From: JADKFD01 sp050250665
Lineage (GTDB): Bacteria > Pseudomonadota > Gammaproteobacteria > Xanthomonadales > SZUA-5
NCBI GenBank assembly: GCA_050250665.1
Contig: JBFWOF010000031.1
Coordinates: forward strand, 11,126-75,125
DNA: 64,000 bases
Direction of reading: 5' to 3'
Part shown: piece by piece, positions 42,304 through 52,900 of the stretch
Layout of the letters: each line of letters opens with the position of its first letter
How positions within the stretch are numbered: the stretch's first letter is position 1
Notes under the pieces: generated by a model
The model's input: the letters and a program-made list of their open reading frames with translations, nothing else
The model's database searches: none
What the model was told of the DNA's origin: nothing
Position numbers and translations under genes: made by a program

Positions 42304-44763
42304 GTGCCATCGATGCGCAATCTCCTCTCAAAGCTGAAAGACGTCAGCGCAGCCAAACCCGGCGCCAAGCGCGCGAAATTTGATGTGCGCCAGATTCTCG
42401 CGCCAGTAGGTCTGGCACTGCTGTTGAGTCTGTCTGCCCTGTTCCTGTTTCAGACCTGGCAGGCATGGAGTTCCGAGTCGCTCCAGAGCGAGGCCGATCG
42501 CGTGGTCGCTCAGGCACGCCAGAGCATTGGCGGTTTTGTTTCCGAGCGGCAGCGCCAGTTGAGCGCGGCCCTGTTGCATCCGGAAATCGCCCGCTATTTC
42601 GCCAGTGGCAGTTCGGGTGACGCCACGCGAGCGTTGGCCGCCATCAAGGAAACCATGCCGGAAGTGAGCGATGGCCGCTTCATCGGCGCCGATGTGCTCG
42701 ACGAAATCGGCGAGGATATCGGCGGTTTTGGCTATGCCAATGCCGAGATGCTGCTCAGCGCCGCGCGCCTCGGGGCGCCGGCACCGGCGCAGGTTCATGG
42801 TGTTCGCGGGGGGCCGCGCGAGCTGGTGCTGGTCAATCCGGTCAACAGCGGCGGCAGCATTGTCGGCTTCGCCTTGATCAAACTGCCCTACGAGCCTTTG
42901 CGAACCAGCTTTCAGCAGATATCGACCGGAGGTCTGCAACTGGCGCTGCTGCAGGGCGAAGTGGGTAATTCCGGGGTGCTGGAAGGCAACGGCGAAGCGG
43001 TAGCCAATACCGCGGCAGTTCCCGGCGCCATGTTGCGCATCGGTTATCGGATTCCGCCGCCACTGATCGTGTTGGGGCCGGAGGGTGCTCTGGGCAACCT
43101 CATCGCGGCGATCATCAGTGCGTTCGCCTCGATACTGGTCATCATCTGGCGCACGCGTCCCGAACTGCTGGAACGCCTGCTGCACCCTTCGCGTGCTTCC
43201 GCGCCCGGGGAAGTCACCCTGGAGGAGCGCTTGCGGGTGGAAGCGGCGGCCAGGGAGAGCAAAGCCGCGGCGACCAGCAAGGCAGCGGAAGCCGCCGCCG
43301 TGGTGGGGCAGATCGAGGTGGTGGACGCCCCTCCGGTGCAGACGGCTGCTGTGGCTGACAAAGCACGCAAGCCGGCGCCTTCGAAGTCAGGCGTACTGGA
43401 TAGCAGCATTTTCCGTGCCTACGACATCCGCGGTGTGGTGGGAAAGACCCTGACTACCGCCATCGCCCGGCAGATTGGTCACGCCGTGGGTTCAGAGGTG
43501 CGCGCACGCGGACTGCAGACCGTGCTGGTAGGCCGTGATGGCCGCCTGAGTGGCCCGGAGATGGCTGATGCCGTGATTCAGGGACTGCTGGCCGCCGGTT
43601 GTGATGTCATCGACATCGGCGCGGTCCCCACGCCGGTGCTGTACTTCGCCACCCACGATCTCAGCGCCGGCTCCGGCATCATGGTGACCGGCAGCCATAA
43701 TCCGCCGGACTATAACGGCTTCAAGATCATGATCGGCGGCGACACCCTGGCCGAGCAGGACATCCAGGCGCTGTACGACCGCATCGTCGACGACCGTCTG
43801 GAATCCGGGCGCGGCGCGCTCACGCAGATGGATCTGGTCGAGAACTACATCGAGCGGATTTCCGGCGACATCCAGCTGGAGAGTCCGCTCAAGGTCGTCA
43901 TCGACTGCGGCAATGGCATTGCCGGCGGCATCGCGCCACGCCTGTTCGAGGAGATTGGCTGTGAGGTCATGCCGCTGTACTGCGAGGTGGATGGCCACTT
44001 CCCGAACCATCATCCGGATCCCAGTGACCCGCGCAATCTGGAAGATCTGATCATCACGGTGCGTCAGCTCAAGGCCGATATCGGCCTGGCTTTCGACGGC
44101 GATGGCGATCGCCTCGGGGTGGTCACGGCCGCCGGCAAGATCATTTATCCCGATCGCCTGTTGATGCTGTTTGCCCGCGACGTGCTGACCCGCGCTCCGG
44201 GTGCCACGATCATCTATGACGTCAAGTGCACCGGGCATCTGTCGGGTGTGATCCTGGGTCATGGTGGCAGCCCGGTGATGTGGAAGACCGGTCATTCGCT
44301 GATCAAGAAGAAGATGAAGGAGACCCAGGCCGAACTGGCTGGGGAGATGAGTGGTCACTTCTTCTTCAAGGAACGCTGGTACGGCTTCGACGATGGTCTG
44401 TACGCCGGTTGCCGTCTGCTCGAGATCATCGCTGCCGATGGCCGCGATCCGGAGGAGATCTTTGCCGAACTGCCGCAGGGTGTGAGTACGCCGGAACTCA
44501 AGATCGAGATGCAGGAAGGGGCCCACTATCGCTTCATGGAGAAATTCCGTGAGCGCGCCAAGTTCGATGGAGCGCGCGTCACCTTGATCGACGGGGTGCG
44601 CGCTGACTGGGCCGACGGTTGGGGGCTGGTACGCTGTTCCAACACCACACCCTGTCTGGTGTTGCGCTTCGATGCCGCCGATGGCGACGCGCTGGCCCGA
44701 ATCCAAGGGCTGTTCCGGGCCCAGTTGCTGGCGCTGGATGCCAAACTGGTCTTGCCGTTCTAG
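42304..44763 (+). CDS. algC: Phosphomannomutase/phosphoglucomutase fused to an N-terminal membrane sensor-like domain
   Basis: 819 residues. An N-terminal cytoplasmic segment is followed by a helix at about 32-55 (LALLLSLSALFLFQTWQ), a periplasmic domain of about 200 residues, a second helix near 262-282 (LIAAIISAFASILVIIW), an Ala-rich linker, and then a full alpha-phosphohexomutase (about 357-819): phospho-Ser464 in VTGSHNPPDYNG, Mg site DGDGDR from 598. It interconverts hexose 1- and 6-phosphates for LPS and exopolysaccharide precursors. Membrane-anchored AlgC is known in Pseudomonas and Xanthomonadales. GTG at 42304, with an ATG at 42313 as alternative. Confidence 0.93.
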   Translation: MPSMRNLLSKLKDVSAAKPGAKRAKFDVRQILAPVGLALLLSLSALFLFQTWQAWSSESLQSEADRVVAQARQSIGGFVSERQRQLSAALLHPEIARYFASGSSGDATRALAAIKETMPEVSDGRFIGADVLDEIGEDIGGFGYANAEMLLSAARLGAPAPAQVHGVRGGPRELVLVNPVNSGGSIVGFALIKLPYEPLRTSFQQISTGGLQLALLQGEVGNSGVLEGNGEAVANTAAVPGAMLRIGYRIPPPLIVLGPEGALGNLIAAIISAFASILVIIWRTRPELLERLLHPSRASAPGEVTLEERLRVEAAARESKAAATSKAAEAAAVVGQIEVVDAPPVQTAAVADKARKPAPSKSGVLDSSIFRAYDIRGVVGKTLTTAIARQIGHAVGSEVRARGLQTVLVGRDGRLSGPEMADAVIQGLLAAGCDVIDIGAVPTPVLYFATHDLSAGSGIMVTGSHNPPDYNGFKIMIGGDTLAEQDIQALYDRIVDDRLESGRGALTQMDLVENYIERISGDIQLESPLKVVIDCGNGIAGGIAPRLFEEIGCEVMPLYCEVDGHFPNHHPDPSDPRNLEDLIITVRQLKADIGLAFDGDGDRLGVVTAAGKIIYPDRLLMLFARDVLTRAPGATIIYDVKCTGHLSGVILGHGGSPVMWKTGHSLIKKKMKETQAELAGEMSGHFFFKERWYGFDDGLYAGCRLLEIIAADGRDPEEIFAELPQGVSTPELKIEMQEGAHYRFMEKFRERAKFDGARVTLIDGVRADWADGWGLVRCSNTTPCLVLRFDAADGDALARIQGLFRAQLLALDAKLVLPF

Positions 44764-44801
44764 TCGGCCAGTTGTTGGTTCGGACCGTTGGCTCTGTGAG
44801 T

Positions 44802-44816
44802 GGGCTTTCGAAGCCC
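44802..44816. terminator. Short stem-loop between convergent algC and hpt genes
   Basis: GGGCTT-TCG-AAGCCC, a 6-bp perfect stem with a 3-nt loop, 38 bp past the algC stop and 6 bp before the Hpt-gene stop. It lacks a T-run; assigned by position. Confidence 0.35.
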
Positions 44817-44821
44817 GCGCG

Positions 44822-45190
44822 CTACTGATTTCGCCATGCGCGTAGTGCGTTCATCCCCTCGTCCATGGCCCGGGTGAGCGCGCCGAGCAGACCTGGATTC
44901 AGCAACAGGGCCTGAGGATCGCCTTCGAGTTGTGCCGCCAGTCGCGACAGTGCGATCAGCCCGATCGAGCCGGCGCCGCCCTTGAGCGAATGCGCCAGCG
45001 ACTTGATCTCGGGCCAGCGCTGTTCTGCCAGGGCCTGCTCCAGCGCCGTCAGCTGGCCCAGGCGCTTGGCTTCGAAACGTTCGATCAGCTGATCGAGCAA
45101 TCCCGGTTTGACCCGGTCCAGCAGGCGCAGCTCGTCCAGAGTCTCCATATCCAGCAGGAGAGGTTCGGATGTGTCCATGGATGCGGTCAA
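44822..45190 (-). CDS. Histidine phosphotransfer (Hpt) protein
   Basis: 122 residues, a four-helix Hpt domain with the phospho-acceptor His in LAHSLKGGAGSIG. It passes phosphate between a hybrid kinase receiver and a response regulator. The ATG at 45190 (MTASMD) or at 45178 both keep the domain. It is divergent from the hybrid kinase at 45369 with 178 bp between, so the two are likely partners in a phosphorelay; both window hybrid kinases lack an Hpt domain. Confidence 0.88.
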   Translation of the reverse strand: MTASMDTSEPLLLDMETLDELRLLDRVKPGLLDQLIERFEAKRLGQLTALEQALAEQRWPEIKSLAHSLKGGAGSIGLIALSRLAAQLEGDPQALLLNPGLLGALTRAMDEGMNALRAWRNQ

Positions 45191-45368
45191 GAAGGCGGCT
45201 CCGGCGTGATCGACTGCCCATGTTAGCCTCTGCCGGGCCCATGCGGATCAGCCCGGTCGCGGGCACACTGAGGCTTTGCGCCGAGATTGCGTACCAGGAA
45301 AGTACCGATGACTGATGCCAGCCGCTGGTCGCCCCCGTCCAACCCATCTGCCCATACGGGCGGGCGTC

Positions 45369-47732
45369 ATGTCGGCTAGGCCCGCCGCTCGCAGCGCCCG
45401 ACTGCGCGACCAGCTCGGCGCCTGGCTGATCGCCGTCTGCGGGCTGCCGCTGGTGCTCTTTGCCTGGTCCTACGGGATGCTGGAGAGCCGCCATCTGGTG
45501 TCCGTGCACCAGGCGCGTCTGGATGCTGCGGCACAGACCGCAGCGGCGGCGCTGGACCAGTATCTGAAGTTGCATCTGGCCGCCATCGAATACCTGGCGG
45601 ATGATCTGTCCCGGGCGGATGGCAATGTTGCCTCGCTGTCGCGCGACCTGGCGTCGATGCGTCGGCGATTTCCGGGTTTCCTGACCATGCTGCGCACCGA
45701 TGCCGACGGTTATCTGCGCGCGGTCGCCAGCGGTCGCACGCTGGAGGAGGATCTGGCCTACGTCGCGATCCGGAATTCGGTAGCCGACCGGTCCTATTTC
45801 CAGGTGCCCCGCGACAGCGGCAGGAGCTACGTTTCCGATGTCTTCCAGGGCCGCGGTCTGGGTACCGACATCATCGTCGCCATTGCCTCGCCGGTGTATC
45901 TGGACCAGCGCTTTGCCGGCGTGGTCCAGGGCTCCTTGCGCATTGCCAACTTCGACCGGATTGTCGAGCGCCTCAGTCTGGCGACGGAGGGGCTGTCGCT
46001 GGACGTCGTGGATCGACGTGGCGCCGTGGTCTATTCGAACGGCGCAGCGCCACGGCCGCTGATGCGTATTGAACCGGAGCCGTCGGATGGTGCCGATAGC
46101 GAAGCCAGCGACCTTGATCATGAGGCTGCCCGATACACATCGGTGTCCCAGGTGGGAATGCTCGGCTGGCAGGTGATCGTGCGTTCACCCGGCACTGCCA
46201 TCGCCCAGTCGCGCTGGCAGCTGCAGTGGCTGGTCGCGGCGATTGCCGTGGTAGGCATGCTCGCCATCTGGCTCGCTATCGGTCGTGTCGTCGCGCTGGT
46301 TGCGCGGCCGCTGGAGCTGATCAAGCAGGATATCGACCGTCTGGATGTGCAGAGCGAGGTCGGCATCCCGGAACTGGAGGCACTTCCGGCTGGTGCTTCA
46401 GTCGAAGTCCATTCGATGCGCGAGGGCTTGCTGCACCTGGCCGAGCGCCTGTCGGAAGCACGCCGCGGCTGGATGGAGGCCATGGCGGCCCGGGCGCGCT
46501 CGCATGCGGATCTGGAGCGAGTGGTGGCCGACCGCGAAAACCATATCGCCCGGCAGACCGATGAACTCAAACGGGCGCTGGCGGCGGCGGAGGCTGCCAG
46601 CGTGGCCAAGGATCAGTTGCTGGCCAACACCAGTCATGAAATCCGCACGCCGCTGAACGGCATCATCGGCACCACCGAACTGCTGCTGCGGGAGGATCTG
46701 GCCGCGGCCCACAAGCAGCGATTGCGCACGCTGCTCGGAAGCGCCGAAGGGCTGATGGCGCTGCTCAACGATCTGCTCGATCTGGCCAGGGCAGACCGTC
46801 AACAGGCAGCGCTGGTCACCCAGGCCGTAGTCCCGGCCGAGATTGTCGAATCGGTACTCGACAGCCTTCGGCCTCTGGCCGAACAGCGCGGTCTGCAGCT
46901 GCTGCTTGAGCCCCCGGATCCGCGACTGCCGGCCAGGGTCATGGTCGATCCGCTGCGCCTGCGCCAGATCCTGTTGAACCTGACCGCCAACGCCATCAAG
47001 TTCACCGAGGTCGGCAGTGTGCGCATAAGCGTTGAGGCAGCGGCACCGGGTCAGGTCCGTTTCAGCGTGATCGACACCGGTATCGGCATACGCCCGGAAG
47101 ATCGTGAGCGCATCTTCGAGCCTTTCGTGCAGGTGGACGCGTCATCCAGCCGACGTTTTCAGGGCACTGGCCTCGGCCTGACCATCACCCGGCACTGGGT
47201 CAATGCCATGGGCGGAGAGCTGACGGTGGAGAACGCGCCCGGCGGCGGCAGCTGCTTCAGCTTCAGCTTGCCGCTGGAGCCAGCGCCGGAACCGGTGGCG
47301 GCGACCGAAACGGCGATGCCCGAGCCGGTGAGCGGCTTTCCGCGCAAGGTGCTGGTGGTGGATGACGTGGAAGTCAATCGTGATGTGGCCCTGGCGCAGT
47401 TGCTGGCACTGGGTATGGACTGCGCGGCCGCGGAAGGCGGTGCGCAGGCCGTGGCCATGGTGGCCGAGGGCGACTTCGATCTGATTCTGCTGGATTGCCA
47501 GATGCCGGAGATGGACGGATATGCCACGGCCGCTGCCATTCGCCGCCTGGCGATCGCGCGGCAACCGAAGATTGCGGCCATGACCGCCAATGCCCAGCCG
47601 GGCGAGCGCGAGCGCTGCCTCGCGGCCGGCATGGATGACTATCTGTCCAAACCAGTGCGCCTGGCGCATTTGCGGCAGTTGTTCGAGCGCCTGTCCGCCG
47701 CTGCCGACGCCACAGGTATGATCGGCGCATGA
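45369..47732 (+). CDS. Membrane hybrid sensor histidine kinase with periplasmic Cache-type domain
   Basis: 787 residues from the ATG at 45369; the frame is open to 45315. A helix at about 16-38 (LIAVCGLPLVLFAWSYGML), a periplasmic domain with VADRSYFQVPRDSGRSYVSD (dCache-like pattern), a second helix (WLVAAIAVVGMLAIWLAIG), HAMP, HisKA with ANTSHEIRTPLNG, HATPase with DTGIGIR and GTGLGLT, and a receiver with LVVDDVEVNRD, phospho-Asp in LLDCQMPEMDG and Lys in LSKPVRL. It likely feeds the divergent Hpt protein. Its stop overlaps rlmI by 4 bp. Confidence 0.9.
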   Translation: MSARPAARSARLRDQLGAWLIAVCGLPLVLFAWSYGMLESRHLVSVHQARLDAAAQTAAAALDQYLKLHLAAIEYLADDLSRADGNVASLSRDLASMRRRFPGFLTMLRTDADGYLRAVASGRTLEEDLAYVAIRNSVADRSYFQVPRDSGRSYVSDVFQGRGLGTDIIVAIASPVYLDQRFAGVVQGSLRIANFDRIVERLSLATEGLSLDVVDRRGAVVYSNGAAPRPLMRIEPEPSDGADSEASDLDHEAARYTSVSQVGMLGWQVIVRSPGTAIAQSRWQLQWLVAAIAVVGMLAIWLAIGRVVALVARPLELIKQDIDRLDVQSEVGIPELEALPAGASVEVHSMREGLLHLAERLSEARRGWMEAMAARARSHADLERVVADRENHIARQTDELKRALAAAEAASVAKDQLLANTSHEIRTPLNGIIGTTELLLREDLAAAHKQRLRTLLGSAEGLMALLNDLLDLARADRQQAALVTQAVVPAEIVESVLDSLRPLAEQRGLQLLLEPPDPRLPARVMVDPLRLRQILLNLTANAIKFTEVGSVRISVEAAAPGQVRFSVIDTGIGIRPEDRERIFEPFVQVDASSSRRFQGTGLGLTITRHWVNAMGGELTVENAPGGGSCFSFSLPLEPAPEPVAATETAMPEPVSGFPRKVLVVDDVEVNRDVALAQLLALGMDCAAAEGGAQAVAMVAEGDFDLILLDCQMPEMDGYATAAAIRRLAIARQPKIAAMTANAQPGERERCLAAGMDDYLSKPVRLAHLRQLFERLSAAADATGMIGA

Positions 47733-48907
47733 CCAAGACCCCAACCGAGACCTTGCCGCTGGTGCGGCTCAAGACCGAGCGCCGCTCGAACCATCCCTGG
47801 ATCTTCCAGAAGATGGTCGAGAAGCCGGACCCGAAGCCGCGCCCCGGCAGCGTTGTCGATATCGAGGACCGCACCGGAGAATGGGTCGGTCGCGGTTTCT
47901 ACAACGGCCACTCGCGAATCGCGCTGCGGGTGCTCACCGAGCAGCGCGAGTTGGTCGTCGATGCCGATTTCTTCCGCTACCGCATTGCCCGCGCACTGGA
48001 GTTGCGGCGCGAGGTGCTCAAGCTGGAGGACGTCACCGATGCCTATCGGGTGATCCACTCGGAGGGCGATGATCTGAGCGGTCTGGTGGTCGATCGTTTC
48101 GCCGACACGCTGGTGATCGAATATTTCTCGGCCGGCATGTGGCGCTTGCGCGACGTCATCCGGCGGGCGCTGGCCGAGCATTTCGGCGACCACCAGTTCT
48201 ACTGGTTCGCCGAGGAACATGTTGCCAAGCAGGAAAGTTTCGACTGCTCGGTGCCGGCGCCACCACCGCCGACCACGATCACCGAGCACGGTCTGCGCTT
48301 CAAGGTGGCACCGGGGCAGAAGCACAAGACCGGTTTCTTCGCCGATCAGCGCGACAACCGCAAGCGCCTGGGAGATTTCTCGGCGGGCAAGCGGGTGCTC
48401 GATCTGTGCTGCAATTCCGGCGGTTTTGCCATCTATGCCGCCGCCGCTGGCGCCGAAGAAGTGGTGGCCGTGGATCTGGACGAGGAAGTGCTGGAACTGG
48501 CGAAGCACAACGCCCGGCTGAACAAGGTGCGGGCGCGTTTTGTCCACGCCGACATCTTTCCCTGGTTGCGCGACGCCGCCAACAACGGCGAGCAGTTCGA
48601 CACCGTGATCCTGGATCCGGCCAAGATGACCCGCGACCGCGAAAAAATCATTCCGGCCCTGAAGAAATATCTGGACATGAACAAGGCGGCGATGGCGGTG
48701 GTCAAGCCAGGCGGCATCCTGCTGACCTGTTCGTGCACGGGCCTGGTCAGTGAAGAGCAGTTCCTGGACATGATCCGGCGGGCCGCCTTCTACGCCAACC
48801 GCACGGTACAGATACTCGAAGTGCGCGGCGCTGGCGCCGATCACCCCTGGCTGGCGCACGTGCAGGAGTCGCGCTACCTGAAATCGGTGTTCTGCCGGGT
48901 CTACTGA
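47729..48907 (+). CDS. rlmI: 23S rRNA (cytosine-C5) methyltransferase RlmI-type
   Basis: 392 residues. N-terminal PUA-type domain with RRSNHPWIFQKMVE and GRGFYNGHSRIALRVL, then a Rossmann methyltransferase: KTGFFADQRDNRKR, motif I VLDLCCNSGGFAIYAAAAGA, and catalytic-region ILDPAKM with CSCTG. RlmI methylates C1962 of 23S rRNA in E. coli; target here is assumed. The start overlaps the kinase stop by ATGA, so it is translated with it despite the unrelated role. Confidence 0.9.
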   Translation: MTKTPTETLPLVRLKTERRSNHPWIFQKMVEKPDPKPRPGSVVDIEDRTGEWVGRGFYNGHSRIALRVLTEQRELVVDADFFRYRIARALELRREVLKLEDVTDAYRVIHSEGDDLSGLVVDRFADTLVIEYFSAGMWRLRDVIRRALAEHFGDHQFYWFAEEHVAKQESFDCSVPAPPPPTTITEHGLRFKVAPGQKHKTGFFADQRDNRKRLGDFSAGKRVLDLCCNSGGFAIYAAAAGAEEVVAVDLDEEVLELAKHNARLNKVRARFVHADIFPWLRDAANNGEQFDTVILDPAKMTRDREKIIPALKKYLDMNKAAMAVVKPGGILLTCSCTGLVSEEQFLDMIRRAAFYANRTVQILEVRGAGADHPWLAHVQESRYLKSVFCRVY

Positions 48908-48940
48908 GCGCCACCGCCGCAGTCGACCGCAGCGAAGCGC

Positions 48941-49939
48941 TCAGGGCAGCACCAGCACCTTGCCGGCCGCATGTCCGGCCTCGACATAGGCGAGGGCTTC
49001 GGCCGTCTTCTTGAGCGGATAACGGCGGTCGATCTCGGCGCGCAGCTGGCCGGCATCGACCAGTTTCACCAGTTCCGCCAGTTGGGCGCCATCGGGACGC
49101 ATGAACAGATAGTGGTAATTGACCCCGCGGGCCTTGGCTGCCGCCCGCTCCGGCCGGGTCAGGAAGGCCAGTATCCAGGTCAGCGGTGGACCGACGCCCC
49201 AGGCCCGCGCGACTTCGGGTGTGGGCATCGCCGCAATCGAGATCACATGTCCGCCGGGTCGGGTGATGGCGATCGAGCGCAGCAGGGTGTTGCCGCCCTG
49301 GGTGTCGAGCACCACATCGGCGTTGTGCATGATCTGCTCGAAGCGCGTCGAGCGGTAGTCGATCACCTGATCGGCGCCCAGTTGCAGGCAGCGCTCGCGA
49401 TTCTTCTCGCTGGCCGTGGTGATGACCCGCGCGCCCTTCCAGCGACCCAGCTGCAAGGCAAGATGGCCGACCCCACCGGCGCCGGCATGCACCAGCAGGG
49501 TTTGCCCGGCGCTGAGCTGGCCAAGTTCGAACAGTGCCTGCCAGGCGGTCAATCCGGCCAGCGGCAAGGCCGCGGCGTCGGCGAGATCGATGCTCGACGG
49601 CGCCAGCGCAGCATCGGATTCGGCCACCAGTGCACGCTCGGCAAAGGCGCCGATGCGAGTCTTGCCCAGGCGGGCAATGATGCGGTCGCCCACCTTGAAG
49701 CGGGTCACGCCAGCGCCGGTCGCCCGCACCGTGCCGGACAGATCGTTGCCCAGGATCAGTGGAAAATCGAAGCGCATCATCGATTTGACCTTGCCCTGTC
49801 GGAGCTTGAAATCGATCGGGTTGACGCTGGCAGCGGCGACGTCGACCAGCAGATCGTGAGCGCCGGGGCTGGGTTCGGGCAGGGTCCCCACGCGCAGCCG
49901 CTCGGGTCCACCGTAGGCTTCGATGTAGGCTGCAAGCAT
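48941..49939 (-). CDS. Zinc-free MDR quinone-oxidoreductase-like protein
   Basis: 332 residues. Medium-chain dehydrogenase/reductase fold: VNPIDFKLRQGK and GNDLSGTV in the catalytic part, and the NADPH-binding HAGAGGVGHLALQL (Gly motif). No zinc-binding cysteine pattern of alcohol dehydrogenases. It probably reduces quinones or enones with NADPH; substrate unknown. It ends convergent with rlmI and starts 4 bp after the stop of the GGDEF-EAL gene on the same strand. Confidence 0.85.
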   Translation of the reverse strand: MLAAYIEAYGGPERLRVGTLPEPSPGAHDLLVDVAAASVNPIDFKLRQGKVKSMMRFDFPLILGNDLSGTVRATGAGVTRFKVGDRIIARLGKTRIGAFAERALVAESDAALAPSSIDLADAAALPLAGLTAWQALFELGQLSAGQTLLVHAGAGGVGHLALQLGRWKGARVITTASEKNRERCLQLGADQVIDYRSTRFEQIMHNADVVLDTQGGNTLLRSIAITRPGGHVISIAAMPTPEVARAWGVGPPLTWILAFLTRPERAAAKARGVNYHYLFMRPDGAQLAELVKLVDAGQLRAEIDRRYPLKKTAEALAYVEAGHAAGKVLVLP

Positions 49940-49943
49940 GGTT

Positions 49944-52900
49944 CTATCCTCCGGTGGTGGTACTCAGCACCTCAGATTCCGTTGATCTTGATGCCAGCCA
50001 TTGTCTCAGTTCGTGCATGGGCAAAGCGGCGCTGTAATAGAAACCCTGAGCCCAGTCACAGCCATGGCGCTGGATGAAGGCCAGATCGGCCTTGCGCTCT
50101 ATCCCTTCGGCCACCAGTTCCATGCCCAGGTTGTGACCCAGGCCGATGACCGAGCGACAGATGATCGCCGAGTCCGGATCGTCGGCCACGCCGATCACGA
50201 AGGACTTGTCGATCTTCAGCTTCTGCACTGGAAAGCGTTTCAGATAGGCCAATGAGGAATAGCCGGTGCCGAAATCATCGACCGTCAGACTGACGCCCAG
50301 GCTGCGCAATCTCAGCATCAGGGCGACGGCCTCGTCCTGATCGTGCATCAGCACGGTCTCGGTCAGCTCGAACTCGATGCGATCCGCCGTCAGCGCGTTG
50401 CGCGTCAGCGCCGAACTCACCACCTTGACCAGTTCCGGGTCGTGGAACTGCGCCAGCGACAGATTCAGTGCCAGCCGCACTCCAGGCAGCCCGGTGGCAT
50501 CCCAGGCTGCCAGATCGGCAAGGGCGCGCTCGATCACCCACTGTCCCAGAGACGCAATCAGGCCACTGCTCTCGCACAGCGGGATAAACAGATCAGGCGC
50601 CAGCAGGCCGCGCTGCGGGTGTTGCCAGCGGATCAGGGCTTCGATGCCGTGCAGGGCACCAGTGCTCGCAGACACCACCGGCTGATAGTGCAGGACGAAC
50701 TGATTGCCGGCGATGGCATTGCCCAGGTCGTCCAGCAGCGCCCGCCGTTCCATCAACTCGTGATGCAGACGCTCGGTATAGAAGCGGTAGGTGTTCCGGC
50801 CCTCCGCCTTGGCGTGATACATGGCCAGATCCGCCTTGCGCAGCAGTTGGTCGGCGTTCTGATCGTCATTGGGACACAGGGTGATGCCGACGCTGACACC
50901 CACCTGCACGCGGTGACCGCTGATGTCGAAGGCTTCGGCCAGCGCCGTGATCAGGGTATGGGCCATGCGTGCAGCCACGCTGACGTCGCTGATCTGCGGC
51001 AGCAACATGGCAAACTCGTCACCACCCAGGCGCGCCAGACTCGCGCCCGGGACCAGCCGCTTTCTCAGGCGCTCGGCAACCGCGCAGAGCACGGCGTCGC
51101 CGACCGCATGGCCGAGACTGTCGTTGGCCAGCTTGAAGTGATCCAGATCGAGGAACAGCACTGCCATCAGCGTGCCTTTACGCAGGCTCTGCTCGACCGC
51201 CTGTTCCAGTCGGTCATTAAACAGGGTGCGATTGGGCAGGCCGGTAAGCGTGTCATGGGTGGCCAGCATCCGGATCTGTTCTTCCGAGCGTTTGCGCTCG
51301 GTGACGTCGCGCACCTGGATGTTGTAGAGGCCGCCGCTGGGGCCGCGCCAGTAGCTGACCGAGACTTCGGCCGGGAAAGAACTGCCGTCGCGGCGTTCGG
51401 CACCGAATTCCTGGACCCGTGTCGCGGCGCGGCTGGTGGCGCGGCGCTCGACCCGGCCAGCATTGTCGCCGTCTACGCGTGGATCCCAGGGCATCAATCG
51501 GGACAGCGGTGCACCGAGCAGTTCCTCCTCGCGCCAGCCGAACATCAGCTCGCCGCTCCGATTCAGGCTGCGGATGAGTCCGTCGTCATCGATCTGGATC
51601 AGCGCATCGTGGGCCAGTTCGGTGACGGCGCGGAACTGCGCGGCCGAGGCCCGCAACTGATCGCTGCTGGTCTGCAGTTGCTCGGCATAAGCATTGAACT
51701 TGTGTGCCAGCAGACCGAGTTCGTCGCGGCTGGAGACCTCGATCCGTCCCGGACTCGAGGCCTGCTCGGCGGCGGCCAGCTGCGAGACCATGCGCCGGAT
51801 CGGCATCACCAGATAGCGCCGTACCAACCAGCCGGCCACTGCCATCACCGCGATGATCGCCAGCGACATGGTCCAGGCCAGCTGGCGCATGAAGCTGAGT
51901 ACCGCATCGCGCACCAGCCTGGCGGGCTGCACCACGACCAGCTGCCAGTGGGCGTTGGGAAAGCGCAGGCTGGTCACCAGGACCGGCTCCCCCAGAAAGG
52001 CATCCTGATCCAGCGTGGTCTGGCGCACGGCCAGCCCGCTGCTGCCATCGTCGCGGAGCTGATCGGCAATGCGCAAGGCCTCGGCATCATCGATATTGTC
52101 GCTGGCTGCGGCAATCTCCCGGGCCAGCGCCGTCAGGTCGGGGTCAGCCTTGATCTGGGTGCCAAGGCGCAGATAGGACGCCAGTTCGCTGAACACCGGA
52201 TACTGGCGAATCAGGCCTTCGACAGCGACGGTCGGGGCGTGGCCAGCCGTCGCCATTTCGGCGGGCTCGGGCGGCCGGGTGATGAAGACCTCGTTGCGGT
52301 CGAGCGCAAAGGCGTAGCCATTGAGCGCCTGGCCACGTTCGAGCAGAAAACCCTGCAGGCCGGACAGGCGCAGATCGACGGTGCTGACGCCGATGAAGCG
52401 CTTGCCGCGACGCATCGGCACGGCGCAGGTCACCATCGCTTCGCTGGTGTACGGATCCTGGTAGGAGCGCGACCAGTAGCAGTGTGCTTCGCTCTGATGG
52501 CGCGCCGGCACATACCATTCTTCCTGATGGTAGCCGGGGCCACCCGGGGCGTTGTAGTCGTCGAAATAGCGCAGCTTGCCGGCAGCATCACGACCCCAGA
52601 AAAAGCTGCGCCGCTCGGTGCCGGTTTCGAACTCACCAGGTTCGGGCCAGATGCCACCTCCCGCAATCAGATCGGCGCGGTCCTCCAGATCCAGCAGATG
52701 GGGCAGCAGTCGTCGCCACAAGGCTGGATCGCGTGGCAGCAATTCACCCAGATTGGCCAGCGTGGCTGCCAGACCCTCGGCCAGTGCCAGCTGTTGTCCC
52801 ACTTCCGCCGCCAGCCGCTGGGTGGCGCTGCTGGCCAGTGCCTTTTCCCGTGCCAGCAGCAGATCGTAGCCGCGGCCATAGAAGACCAGCAGAACCGCAG

